DNA from: Chroococcidiopsidaceae cyanobacterium YX2bin18
GTDB taxonomy: Bacteria > Cyanobacteriota > Cyanobacteriia > Cyanobacteriales > Chroococcidiopsidaceae
Assembly (NCBI GenBank): GCA_030446505.1
Contig: JAUJND010000037.1
Coordinates: 1 to 44,343 of the forward strand
Direction: 5' to 3'
DNA: 44,343 nt
Part shown: piece after piece, positions 8,780-17,188 of the stretch
Layout of the letters: every line of letters begins with the position of its first letter
How positions within the stretch are numbered: the first letter of the stretch is position 1
Made by a program: the position numbers and the translations under genes
Notes under the pieces: model-generated
The model's input: only the letters and a program-made list of their open reading frames with translations
Told to the model about the DNA's origin: nothing
Database searches by the model: none

Positions 8780-9287
8780 GGTGACAAGAAAACATTTCTT
8801 CCTACTGCTATCCCTGCTTCTCCAGAGTTGTCAAGCAGCAACTATACCTAAAGGACTACAAGTTAAAGTAGTGCAGGTAGTTAGCGGACAAACTTTAGAA
8901 GTAGTAGGGACGCAATCAGCGTTAATGTCACGGGTACGGTTGATTGGAATTGATGCACCGGATTTACAACAGCAGCCTTGGGGACAAGCGGCAAAAGCGC
9001 GATTAGAAACAATAATTGCGGATAAACCTGTAATGCTTGAATTTGATGTCCTAGATAAAGACTCTTTTGGACGACAATTGGCTTATGTATGGCAGGACGG
9101 AGTTTTGGTGAATGAATTGCTAGTGGCAGAGGGTTATGTACTCATGCTGCCGCGATCGCCGAACAATAAATACGATCAGCGCCTTGAACGTGCTCAAGAA
9201 TGGGCTAGACTCATGGGGCGCTTAATTTGGAACCCCGAAAAACCAATGCGTTTAACTCCAGCTGAGTTTCGCCGTCAGTATCGTTAA
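8769..9287 (+). CDS. Staphylococcal-nuclease-like (thermonuclease) putative lipoprotein
   Basis: 172 residues. The N-terminus has basic residues, a hydrophobic core and LLQSC at about 17-21, a plausible lipobox, so it is probably lipid-anchored or exported. The rest is an SNase fold: VRLIGIDAP (about 57-65), FGRQLAYVW (about 99-107), VLVNELLVAEGYV (about 111-123). Both expected active-site arginines are visible (VRLIG and FGRQL), but the glutamate that follows the D-[TA]-P of S. aureus nuclease (Glu43) is Asp here. The family cleaves DNA and RNA with Ca2+. It overlaps FdC2 by 11 bp and ends 5 bp before the IMPase start. Confidence 0.87.
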   Translation: MKIKVTRKHFFLLLSLLLQSCQAATIPKGLQVKVVQVVSGQTLEVVGTQSALMSRVRLIGIDAPDLQQQPWGQAAKARLETIIADKPVMLEFDVLDKDSFGRQLAYVWQDGVLVNELLVAEGYVLMLPRSPNNKYDQRLERAQEWARLMGRLIWNPEKPMRLTPAEFRRQYR

Positions 9288-9292
9288 CAAGA

Positions 9293-10099
9293 ATGCACCT
9301 CAACTCATCTGAACTGCAAATTTTATTAGAAATCGCTACCGAAGCGGCGTTTGCTGCTGGTGCAGTTTTGCAAGGATACTTGGGATTAGAGGAAATAGCG
9401 GAAAAAGAACGTGCTGGAGATCTCGTTACCGCAGCCGATTTAGCATCCGAAGCGGTAATTTTGGATATTTTGGCTCGCCACTTTCCAACTCATGCCATCC
9501 TCGCAGAAGAATCGGGAAAACTGGGGAATACAGAAAGTGAATACTTGTGGGTAATTGATCCCTTAGATGGGACAACTAACTATGCTCACCAATACCCCTT
9601 TTTTGCTGTCTCTATCGGACTAATGATTGCCGACGTACCTCAAGTTGGAGTTATTTTTGATCCATTTCACAATGAGTTATTTCGAGCAGCTAAAGGGTTA
9701 GGAGCCACTTGTAACCGCCGTTCTATCCAAGTGTCTCAAACAGCTGAATTAAGCAAGAGTCTTTTAGTTACAGGCTTTGCCTACGATCGCCGTGAGACAA
9801 CTGACAACAACTATGCTGAATTTTGTCACCTCACCCATCTAACGCAGGGGGTACGGCGTAGCGGTTCGGCGGCGCTGGATATAGCCCACGTTTCTTGTGG
9901 TCGTTTGGATGGTTACTGGGAAAGGGGCATTGCTCCTTGGGATATTGCAGCTGGAATAGTTTTGCTGCAAGAAGCAGGAGGCAAAGTCACCGCTTACGAC
10001 GGTAGCCCGATTAAGATTGAATCAGGTCGAATTTTGGCTACTAATAGTCACATTCACGAGCTTCTAAGTCGAGAATTGTCTATTGCTTCCTTGGGGTAA
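9293..10099 (+). CDS. Inositol monophosphatase family protein (SuhB-like)
   Basis: 268 residues with all metal-binding motifs: EESG (about 71-74), VIDPLDGTTNYAH (about 85-97) and APWDIAAGIVLLQEAGG (about 213-229). These Mg2+-dependent enzymes hydrolyse inositol monophosphate or related sugar phosphates; the substrate cannot be read from sequence. The length is normal. The start is ATG at 9293, 5 bp after the nuclease stop, giving a tight FdC2-SNase-IMPase transcription unit with no obvious common pathway. Confidence 0.92.
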   Translation: MHLNSSELQILLEIATEAAFAAGAVLQGYLGLEEIAEKERAGDLVTAADLASEAVILDILARHFPTHAILAEESGKLGNTESEYLWVIDPLDGTTNYAHQYPFFAVSIGLMIADVPQVGVIFDPFHNELFRAAKGLGATCNRRSIQVSQTAELSKSLLVTGFAYDRRETTDNNYAEFCHLTHLTQGVRRSGSAALDIAHVSCGRLDGYWERGIAPWDIAAGIVLLQEAGGKVTAYDGSPIKIESGRILATNSHIHELLSRELSIASLG

Positions 10100-10182
10100 G
10101 GAAATACTGGCTAGGACTGCACTTTAAGCAGTGCAAAGTACACTATTAAAATCTCACAGTTTCAAAGCTGAATCAGGGCTTT

Positions 10183-11112
10183 ATGTCTTTAAAAATTAAT
10201 GGTGGATTATTTGAATTTGATTTCACGGATTACCATGCAATTTTAGGCGTTTCAGTAGATGCAGATTTTAAGGACATCCGCAAACGCTACCTCCAAATTG
10301 CGCGTCACTTGCATCCTGATAGTTGCACGGCTGAAAGCTCCGATAAACAACGGGCTAGCCAAATGTTATCAAAACTTGTTAACCCTGCCTACGAAAAGTT
10401 TTCTAAAGATGGCAATCGCGCGGAATATATCTTACTTCTAAAGGAAATGAGTAAGCGCCTGGTACAGGATGCGGCTACGATTAAACTCCAGAATGAACTA
10501 TCCCAGCAACTAAACCAGACAAATAATATTGATCACATTTATAAAACATCACTCCAAAAACTTGCAGAAATCCAATATGCCTCCTTTGACCAAGCCTTAC
10601 AACTGATTGGTCAAATCAGTGAACTAAATTTGGTTTATTTGATGCGTAAAGGGGTTAACGTGCAGTTACCGCCGCCTCAAGTCAATGTAACTAACCCAGG
10701 TAGTCACACCACACCAACCCCACCGTCTCAACCAGAAACAGTTGTCGAGCAATATTACCGTCGTGCCCAATTATTGATCGAAAAAAACAATTTTGCCCAA
10801 GCTAGGGTAGAGTTACAGGATGCCCTAAAATTAGAGCCTCATAATAGTCTCTGCCATAGCTTAATCGGGGTGGTTTATTTGAAGCAAAATCAAACCACTA
10901 TGGCTAAAGTTCACATTAACAAAGCTTTGCAACTAAACCCTAAAGATCCAATGGCGTTAAAGGGTAAAAAGTTTCTTGACCAGCTAGCACAAAAATCGAG
11001 TGGTCAATCACCTGCTCCATCCAAGGCTACTCCAAGCAAGCCGAGTGGAGGCACAGATAATTCTGGAGGAAGCGGTTTATTTGGTGGTCTGTTTGGCGGG
11101 AAGAAAAAATAA
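10183..11112 (+). CDS. J-domain and TPR protein
   Basis: 309 residues. N-terminal J-domain at about 17-80 with HPD at 44-46, so it should stimulate DnaK ATPase. A helical middle is followed by a Pro/Thr-rich linker (about 170-188), then two to three TPR helices pairs (about 190-265, e.g. AEQ YYRRAQLLIE-type and HINKALQLNPKDPMALKGKK). The tail is Ser/Pro-rich then Gly-rich (GGLFGGLFGG). This domain order occurs in cyanobacterial co-chaperone-like proteins of unknown client. The stop is directly followed by the hisZ ATG with no spacer, implying translational coupling. Confidence 0.88.
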   Translation: MSLKINGGLFEFDFTDYHAILGVSVDADFKDIRKRYLQIARHLHPDSCTAESSDKQRASQMLSKLVNPAYEKFSKDGNRAEYILLLKEMSKRLVQDAATIKLQNELSQQLNQTNNIDHIYKTSLQKLAEIQYASFDQALQLIGQISELNLVYLMRKGVNVQLPPPQVNVTNPGSHTTPTPPSQPETVVEQYYRRAQLLIEKNNFAQARVELQDALKLEPHNSLCHSLIGVVYLKQNQTTMAKVHINKALQLNPKDPMALKGKKFLDQLAQKSSGQSPAPSKATPSKPSGGTDNSGGSGLFGGLFGGKKK

Positions 11113-12420
11113 ATGGTTTATCAGTCACCAGCCGGGGCGAGAGATTTATTGCCCCTAGATGTAGCTCAAAAACGTTGGATCGAAGAGCGATTACAGCAGG
11201 TATTTCATCGCTGGGGTTATCACCGAATTATTACTTCAACGTTGGAGCGGTTAGATACTTTAATGGCGGGCGGAGCTATTCAGCGCTCAACTGTGATTCA
11301 ACTCCAAAATGCGGAGGAAGAATTAGGGCTGCGTCCAGAACTGACAGCTTCGATCGCCCGCACGGTCGTAACCCGAATGGCGGGAGCCGCTTATCCGCAA
11401 CGCCTTTACTACAATGCTAATGTATTCCGTCGCACACGGGAGACTAGCCACAATGGGCAGCAAGAATTCTATCAAGCTGGGGTGGAGTTGCTGGGCGCTT
11501 CTGACTGGCTGACTGATGCTGAAGTGCTGCTGCTGCTAGCAGAATGTCTAAATAAACTAGGTTTGAGCCAGTGGCGTTTGATTTTAGGACAGGCAGGAAT
11601 TGCGCGATCACTCTTGTCTCCATTTCCAGCTGCGCTGCAAGACAAAGTGCGTACTGCGATCGCTCACCTTGACCGCGTTACCCTTGAAACGTTGCCTTTA
11701 AGCGATGAACTACGTTCAAGAGCCTTATTCATGCTGGATCTACGTGGTCGCCCAGCTGATGTGTTGCAAAAAGTCGCCAGTTTGAATTTAGACCTGCCGC
11801 AGCAAGAAGCGCTTAACCGTCTGAAATCCCTCACAGAGTTACTAGATCAGTGCTTGCCTACGCAGTTGGGTCAATCTCCTACAATTCCTGTGATTCTAGA
11901 TCTTAGCCTGATCCAGACTATCGACTACTACACTGGCATTGTATTTGAAGTTGTGAGTGATACCGGATGCGTCACTCGCCCAGATGTTTCAGCCGGACAA
12001 CAAAGCGTACCTGCTCAAGCGCGGATAGTAGGGCAAGGCGGTCGCTATGATCAACTACTAGGACTTTATCATCCCCAAGGAGAGGCAATTTCAGGAATTG
12101 GCTTTGCCCTTAACATCGAAGACCTACACCAAGTTCTACTATCTAATAATCAACTACCTCAACAAACCCCAGCTAGTAATTGGCTTGTCGTACCAGAGGG
12201 GCAAGAGGCTTATACTGCCGCCTTTGCTTATGCAGAAAAATTGAGAAACTCTCCGCATTTGGTGTGTGTGGAAATGGATTTAGGGGGACGCGATCCTGAT
12301 TCTATTCGTGATTACGCTCGTCATCGCCGTATCCATCAAATTGCCTGGATCAAAGCTGAATGTTTACCAATTATTGAGTCAGTGATTGAGACAAAGAGCA
12401 AATCATTGCTAGAAGATTAA
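11113..12420 (+). CDS. hisZ: ATP phosphoribosyltransferase regulatory subunit HisZ
   Basis: 435 residues, homologous to the HisRS catalytic core but without the anticodon-binding domain. Seen: the N-terminal GARDLLP (motif 1 region), VFRRTRETSHNGQQEFYQAGVELLG (about 104-128, motif 2 region), and IDYYTGIVFEV plus GQGGRYDQLLG (motif 3 region). HisZ pairs with short-form HisG for the first step of histidine synthesis. Histidyl-tRNA synthetases have a longer C-terminal domain and a conserved LVRGLDYY motif, which favours HisZ. Zero spacing from the J-domain gene. hisG is not in the window. Confidence 0.9.
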   Translation: MVYQSPAGARDLLPLDVAQKRWIEERLQQVFHRWGYHRIITSTLERLDTLMAGGAIQRSTVIQLQNAEEELGLRPELTASIARTVVTRMAGAAYPQRLYYNANVFRRTRETSHNGQQEFYQAGVELLGASDWLTDAEVLLLLAECLNKLGLSQWRLILGQAGIARSLLSPFPAALQDKVRTAIAHLDRVTLETLPLSDELRSRALFMLDLRGRPADVLQKVASLNLDLPQQEALNRLKSLTELLDQCLPTQLGQSPTIPVILDLSLIQTIDYYTGIVFEVVSDTGCVTRPDVSAGQQSVPAQARIVGQGGRYDQLLGLYHPQGEAISGIGFALNIEDLHQVLLSNNQLPQQTPASNWLVVPEGQEAYTAAFAYAEKLRNSPHLVCVEMDLGGRDPDSIRDYARHRRIHQIAWIKAECLPIIESVIETKSKSLLED

Positions 12421-12479
12421 TTAAACAAAACGCAATTTTATGTCAATAAAAATTGTGGTTTTGTGGCTTCGTCTATATA

Positions 12480-12534
12480 TGAATCTAAAAAATAAAGTTG
12501 TTAAATATAATGAGCAACAACTTTTTTGGATTCA
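12480..12534. repeat. Imperfect inverted repeat, possible hisZ terminator
   Basis: TGAATC-purine-run-GTTGTT pairs with AACAACTTTTTTGGATTCA, with a small bulge in the left arm. It starts 60 bp after the hisZ stop and could form a hairpin. Two further hairpins follow at 12564-12594 and 12607-12621 before the ferredoxin gene. Confidence 0.4.
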
Positions 12535-12563
12535 TAAACTAGGAATCTAGTGGAGAAGTAAAG

Positions 12564-12621
12564 ATATAATATTGCTTTTTGGAAAGCATTATATGTAGTA
12601 AAAATGCTACTTTGGAAGTAG
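12564..12621. promoter_or_regulatory. Two small hairpins upstream of the 4Fe-4S ferredoxin gene
   Basis: The first (12564-12594) pairs ATATAAT...GCTTT with AAAGCATTATAT around TTGG. The second (12607-12621) is CTACTT-TGG-AAGTAG, a perfect 6-bp stem. Both have the same loop core (TTGG/TGG) and lie 73-130 bp before the ferredoxin start. They may be 5' leader structure; no known riboswitch is recognised. Confidence 0.3.
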
Positions 12622-12693
12622 ATTTAAATAGCTGAGTTATTCCTGTTAGGCTAGAGAAAGATATTTTAAGATTCTGAAATTGGTAGAAACACT

Positions 12694-12921
12694 ATGCCGC
12701 ATACTATTGTTACTGATGTCTGCGAAGGCGTTGCTGATTGCGTCGATGCCTGTCCTGTAGCTTGCATTCACCCAGGTTCAAGCAAAAATGTCAAAGGGCA
12801 TGACTGGTATTGGATTGACTTTGCTACTTGTATAGACTGTGGTATTTGTATCCAAGTTTGCCCAGTGGAAGAGGCGATCATGCCAGAAGAGCGACCAGAT
12901 TTGCAGAAAACGCCACAATAG
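12694..12921 (+). CDS. Bacterial-type 4Fe-4S (or 7Fe) ferredoxin
   Basis: 75 residues. A first set of cysteines C9, C15, C19, C23 (VCEGVADCVDACPVACI) has spacing typical of 3Fe-4S/4Fe-4S sites, and a second set (TCIDCGICIQVCPV, CxxCxxCxxxCP) binds a classical 4Fe-4S cluster. A WYWID aromatic strand lies between, as in this ferredoxin family of cyanobacteria. It is a small soluble electron carrier; the redox partner is unknown. It is well separated (273 bp) from hisZ and 97 bp from the downstream ATPase, so probably has its own promoter. Confidence 0.9.
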   Translation: MPHTIVTDVCEGVADCVDACPVACIHPGSSKNVKGHDWYWIDFATCIDCGICIQVCPVEEAIMPEERPDLQKTPQ

Positions 12922-13020
12922 TCATTAGTCCTTAGTCATTGGTCATTAGCAACGGATGAACGACAAATTACCAATGACTAAAGATGACTAAAGACAAATA
13001 AATAAAGATAAATAACTAAT
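12921..13020. repeat. Heptamer-rich intergenic repeat (TAGTCAT-type) with inverted arms
   Basis: The spacer between the ferredoxin and the ATPase is built from variants of AGTCATT/AATGACT. A 15-bp stem with one mismatch pairs 12929-12943 with 12970-12984 (TTAGTCATTGGT against ACCAATGACTAA). Short tandem heptamers of this sort are common in cyanobacterial intergenic DNA. Confidence 0.6.
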
Positions 13021-13744
13021 GACTAATAACTTTTTATTAGAAGTTGAAGATGTCTGGGCTGGCTATGTCAAAGACTTAGATATTCTCCAAGGTGTAAATT
13101 TCCGGATCTTACCAGGGGAATTAGTTGCTGTAATTGGTCCCAATGGTGCGGGTAAATCTACTCTAGCAAAAACCATTTTTGGGTTACTGACTCCGCATCA
13201 GGGCAGAATCACATTCAAGGGACGGAATATTGTTGGCTTAAAGTCTAATCAAATCGTCCAACAGGGGATGTGCTACGTGCCGCAGATAGCCAATGTTTTC
13301 CCTTCCTTAAGCGTGGAAGAGAATTTAGAAATGGGGGCTTTTATTCGGAGCATTGACTTAGCTCCCTTGAAAGATAGAATTTTTACCACTTTTCCTGCTC
13401 TGGCTAATCGCCGTCGCCAAAAGGCTGGCACTCTCTCTGGAGGAGAACGCCAAATGCTGGCAATGGGAAAGGCTTTGATGCTTGAACCCGATTTGTTACT
13501 GTTGGATGAACCAAGTGCGGCGCTGTCGCCTGTGCTAGTAAATAGTGTATTTGAACAGATTCAACAAATTAACCAGGGGGGAACAGCAATTGTGCTGGTA
13601 GAGCAAAATGCCCGGAAAGCCTTGGCAATGGCACACCGGGGTTATGTTCTAGATACAGGGCGCGATTACTTTTCTGGTCCTGGTTTAGAGTTACTAAACG
13701 ATCCGAAGGTAGGAGAATTATATTTGGGCGCTAGCATCCACTAA
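13019..13744 (+). CDS. ABC transporter ATP-binding protein, LivF (branched-chain/neutral amino acid) type
   Basis: 241 residues. Walker A GPNGAGKST (40-48), signature LSGGERQM (139-146), Walker B LLLLDEPSAALSP (159-171), and a late H-loop-free region with VLVEQNARKAL typical of LivF rather than LivG. LivF-type subunits energise uptake of branched-chain or neutral amino acids or urea; none of the permease or binding-protein genes is here, which is common for dispersed cyanobacterial Nat-type systems. Which substrate it serves cannot be told. Intact. Confidence 0.87.
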   Translation: MTNNFLLEVEDVWAGYVKDLDILQGVNFRILPGELVAVIGPNGAGKSTLAKTIFGLLTPHQGRITFKGRNIVGLKSNQIVQQGMCYVPQIANVFPSLSVEENLEMGAFIRSIDLAPLKDRIFTTFPALANRRRQKAGTLSGGERQMLAMGKALMLEPDLLLLDEPSAALSPVLVNSVFEQIQQINQGGTAIVLVEQNARKALAMAHRGYVLDTGRDYFSGPGLELLNDPKVGELYLGASIH

Positions 13745-13843
13745 ATTTTACTTCCGGTGAAGTGCTTGTAGCTAGAACAAGTTTTTATTACGCTTTATCC
13801 AAGTACGTTGTAATTTGATGGTGTAGGATTGGCACTATTGTTA

Positions 13844-14302
13844 ATGCTTAGACTCTCTACTGAACACCTTTGTGCTATCCGTACCCATGCCGAAAGTACC
13901 TATCCTAACGAGTGCTGTGGTTTGTTACTAGGTCTGACTCAGGACAAAATATTGGTGGAAGTTATGGCAACAGAAAACGCTTGGAGTGCCGAGACATCTG
14001 AATCTTTCTCAAGCATTCACGTTTTAGCAGATGTAGCTACTAAACGCAGCCATTACATGATCGCCCCAGAGGTGATGTTAAAAGCCCAACGCGAGGCACG
14101 CGATCGCCAATTGGATATAATTGGAATTTACCACTCCCATCCCGATCATCAAGCGCTACCGTCGGAATTTGATCGCGTATGTGCTTGGAATCACTACTCG
14201 TATATTATTATTTCTGTTCAACAAGGTAAATCTACCGCCCTTAAAAGCTGGAGCCTTAACGATGACCACCAGTTTCAACTAGAGGAAATTATTATCTATT
14301 AA
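13844..14302 (+). CDS. JAMM/MPN+ metallopeptidase (M67 family)
   Basis: 152 residues from the ATG at 13844; a TTG five codons upstream (13829) is a less likely start. JAMM elements are visible: Glu in NECCGLLLG near the N-terminus, HSHP (about 106-109), and the downstream Asp in SEFDRVCAW, forming the zinc site. Bacterial single-domain JAMM proteins process ubiquitin-like sulfur carriers, for example in cysteine or thiamine synthesis; no such partner gene is adjacent. The gene ends before a stretch of decayed DNA. Confidence 0.87.
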   Translation: MLRLSTEHLCAIRTHAESTYPNECCGLLLGLTQDKILVEVMATENAWSAETSESFSSIHVLADVATKRSHYMIAPEVMLKAQREARDRQLDIIGIYHSHPDHQALPSEFDRVCAWNHYSYIIISVQQGKSTALKSWSLNDDHQFQLEEIIIY

Positions 14303-14570
14303 ACGATCTGAAATTTCTAACTTAAGCTAGCATCCAAATATATTTTTAAGTGTAATTCAGTGTCAGTATAGTGCTACGGTATACACTGGCGTTAATTTTT
14401 CTTGGGAAAGGTACTTTGTTAATGAAGATATAATAGAATGCCAACCCAGTCTATTGCTATAGAATTTCAGTTTACATAAATATTGCGGCTCATTTTGATC
14501 TAGTTGGCTGGAGACTTTAAGATAGATACAGATGAAGCTATTAAGGGGTTTTATCGGATAGGAGTTGAAT

Positions 14571-15019
14571 ATGTTAGTTAAAGAAGTACCGAAACAAATT
14601 GGTTCGGTTGCTAAGAAAGCGGGGGTACCCAATTAAAACAATTCGCTTTTATGAGGAGCTAGGTCTACTTGCGGCATCAGGTAGAACGGAAGGTGGATTT
14701 AGGTTATTTGATGCTGATGTTTTTGCTCGCTTGAATTTTATCAAACGTGCTCAAAATCTGGGATTGAGCTTGTCAGAAATTAAGGAATTTTTGAATGTCT
14801 GCGATCAGGAGAATTACCTTGTGATCACATTAAAATAAAGCTAGAAGATAAGCTCTGGAAATTAATCGGCGAATTCAGCAGTTACAGATCCTCAAGCTAG
14901 AGTTAGAAGGACTACTTTCAGGTTGGGAAACTGTACCTGAAACTCATGAGGAGACGATTTGCCCTGTTATTGAAAGTGCTGAGATAAAGAATATACGCTC
15001 ATCGCAGATTCTCTTTTAA
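14571..15019 (+). pseudogene. MerR-family metal-response regulator, frameshifted
   Basis: ATG at 14571 begins MLVKEVPKQIGSVAKKAGVP, the MerR recognition start. A one-base insertion near 14628-14632 moves the frame; IKTIRFYEELGLL...GFRLF...LGLSLSEIKEFL then reads from the second frame. The first frame resumes at 14820 (CDHIKIKLEDKL), and the third takes over from 14858 (EINRRIQQLQILKLELEGLL...ICPVIES) to the stop at 15019. Reassembled it is a full MerR protein of about 148 residues with DNA-binding domain, dimer helix and metal-type Cys. Three shifts make it inactive. Confidence 0.85.
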
Positions 15020-15269
15020 TTCCAAGATGCATTCAGAAGTGGTAATTGCTAATAAATAAAAGTTACTACAAAACTATTAGCAATTGCGTAAGTGACATAA
15101 AAATTATTTATTAGTCTAATATTAAGAATAATTGGGTTGTGAGAGTATTGTTACCTTGAATGACACAGAAACTAGCTAAATGACTATGTAGGCTGGCTTC
15201 TAATAGATGCAGCTAATTCACATCATTACGTCATCAAGAATAGTAGACAGTTCGGATAAATAAGTAATC

Positions 15270-15755
15270 ATGAAAAAACGGCATCTTTTACAGGCTGGTT
15301 CAGCATTCGTTGGTATCACATGGTTATTACCCTATTCACCTTGAGATCAAATAGTATGACAGTTGAAATGAATTTGAAATTACTAAAACGGAAGAAGAGT
15401 GGCGTAACGCTTTAACAGCGGAACAATTTAATGTCCTACGTAAACATGGTACTGAACGCGCTCATACTAGCCAGCTTGATAAGCAATATAGCGATGGCAC
15501 TATGTCTGTGCTGCGTGTGCTCTACTATTTAGTGCAGAAACCAAGTTTAACAGTGGCACTGGCTGGCCTAGCTTTTTTGCTCCAATTGAAGGTGCAATCG
15601 GCACAACTGTTGACAAATCGATGTTTATGAGCAGAACTGAAGTGCATTGCCGTCGCTGTGGTGGGCATCTAGGTCATGTGTTTGATGATGGTCCTAAACC
15701 TACAGGTAAACGCTACTGCATGAACGGGGTTTCGCTTGAATTTATTGCAAGCTGA
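15270..15755 (+). pseudogene. msrB: Methionine-R-sulfoxide reductase MsrB, frameshifted
   Basis: It starts MKKRHLLQAGSAFVGITWLL, a likely export signal (no twin Arg is visible), then stops. Sense resumes with FEITKTEEEWRNALTAEQFNVLRKHGTERA, loses one base at about 15500, and goes on in another frame with [30 protein letters not shown] and RYCMNG to the stop at 15755. Both zinc CxxC pairs and the catalytic Cys of RYCMNG survive, so decay is recent. MsrB repairs methionine-R-sulfoxide in proteins. Confidence 0.9.
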
Positions 15756-15759
15756 CATT

Positions 15760-16023
15760 CTAATCTGCTGGTTTGAGAGCGTGTTGATTGGAAAGGTGAG
15801 CACTCCAACTTGAAAAAGCTAATGCTGTATCAACGCGAAGCGGCTGATCGCCAGATATTGCTCCCTGGAGCCGTTGGATGGAGCAATGACAAAGTGCGAT
15901 CGCATTCTTTGTGATCTGTGTAGCCTCTTGTGATTGTGAAGAGATAATTGAAACTAAAGTGCCTTGTTCTTGCAGGGTAGTAAATGAGCGTTGTTGAGTT
16001 GCGCCGTCGATTGTGTCAAGCAT
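15760..16023 (-). pseudogene. Fragment of a zinc-type alcohol dehydrogenase / quinone oxidoreductase
   Basis: Minus-strand reading gives MLDTIDGATQQRSFTTLQEQ and GTLVSIISSQSQ, matching the cofactor-domain segment LDTIGG...SLxxLKPGGTLVSI of the MDR superfamily. Later residues match better in a second frame (HFVIAPSNGSREQYLAI). The N-terminal catalytic domain is absent. A truncated, frameshifted remnant. Confidence 0.5.
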
Positions 16024-16134
16024 TACAGCGTGTGTCAGGTATTGCCTTACTGTTAGTTAAAAGACACACCGCAACTCCCAACTACGACTTGAGGCAACAT
16101 TTTTGTTGAGAGCATTTCAATTAAAAGACTTTTT

Positions 16135-17088
16135 ATGAATCACCCCACTAAGTCAGATAACTCATTTACTCCTGCTAACAACATAGCTATGGAAGCTACT
16201 AAAAATCAACAAGCAGCGAAGACACAAGTTGGCGATATTATGGCACCAGAATTTCTGGTAGACGAACCACCGCCAAAGCCTAATTATCCACACTATCGAG
16301 TTCGACCTGGAGAGCCAATTGTCTTGGCAGATATTGATCCAGACACCGCGGAACACTACAAAAAGAAGAAAAATATTGAAAAGGAACTGGAAAAGCAACG
16401 CGATCGCCTTACGGATTTACAACGACGCTTGTACGCAGAGAACAAGCGCAGTTTGCTGATTGTGTTACAAGCAATGGACACTGGCGGCAAAGATGGCACG
16501 ATCAAAAACGTCTTTCAAGGTGTTAATCCCCAAGGCTGCCGAGTTTGGTCATTCAAAAAGCCTAGCGATGAAGAAGCTAGTCACGACTTTCTGTGGCGTT
16601 ACCACCAACGGACACCGCAGCGCGGGATGATCAATATCTTCAACCGTTCGCACTACGAAGATGTGTTGGTTGTGCGTGTGAAGCAACTGGTTCCCGAAGA
16701 AGTTTGGCGAGAACGCTATCAGACAATTAATCAGTTTGAGCAAATGCTCACCCTTAACAACATCACGGTAATTAAGTTTTTTCTGCATATTTCCAAAGAC
16801 GAACAAAAACAGCGGTTGGAAAGTCGGCTAGAAAATCCAAATAAGCGCTGGAAGTTTTCTAGTAATGACATTAAAGAGCGCTTGCTGTGGGATGATTATC
16901 AGACAGCTTTTGAAGACGCGATTAATAACTGCTCTACTGCTTACGCTCCCTGGTACGTTGTACCTGCAAATAAAAAATGGTACCGCGACCTAGTAATTGC
17001 ACGAGCGATCGCTGATACGTTAGAAGCAATGAATCCGCAATACCCAGCAGTAGAGCAAGGGCTAGAGAATATCACCATTCCCGACTAA
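16135..17088 (+). CDS. ppk2: Polyphosphate kinase 2 family protein (PPK2)
   Basis: 317 residues. The P-loop variant LQAMDTGGKDGTIKNVFQGVNPQGC lies at about 111-135, the Walker-B-type FNRSHYEDVLVVRV at about 169-182, and the lid segment with QKQRLESRLENPNKRWKFS at about 224-242. A 40-residue charged N-terminal extension precedes the domain. PPK2 enzymes transfer phosphate between polyphosphate and nucleotides; with a single domain it could be class I (nucleoside diphosphate) or related, and the class cannot be set by eye. Intact although it follows three pseudogenes. Confidence 0.92.
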   Translation: MNHPTKSDNSFTPANNIAMEATKNQQAAKTQVGDIMAPEFLVDEPPPKPNYPHYRVRPGEPIVLADIDPDTAEHYKKKKNIEKELEKQRDRLTDLQRRLYAENKRSLLIVLQAMDTGGKDGTIKNVFQGVNPQGCRVWSFKKPSDEEASHDFLWRYHQRTPQRGMINIFNRSHYEDVLVVRVKQLVPEEVWRERYQTINQFEQMLTLNNITVIKFFLHISKDEQKQRLESRLENPNKRWKFSSNDIKERLLWDDYQTAFEDAINNCSTAYAPWYVVPANKKWYRDLVIARAIADTLEAMNPQYPAVEQGLENITIPD

Positions 17089-17188
17089 GAATGCAGGAGT
17101 CAAATGAGATGAGGAGTCGTGATGCTTGCATAACCGCTAATGTCAGGGTTACTAAGTTGAGAACATTAAAACCAGATTCATATAAATC

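Noticed and set aside
12921..13020. Heptamer repeat as a CRISPR array
   Set aside because: Units are about 7 bp, without spacers of constant length and without cas genes.
14363..14632. Minus-strand 89-codon frame overlapping the MerR remnant
   Set aside because: No family features, and the opposite strand carries clear MerR sequence over the overlap.
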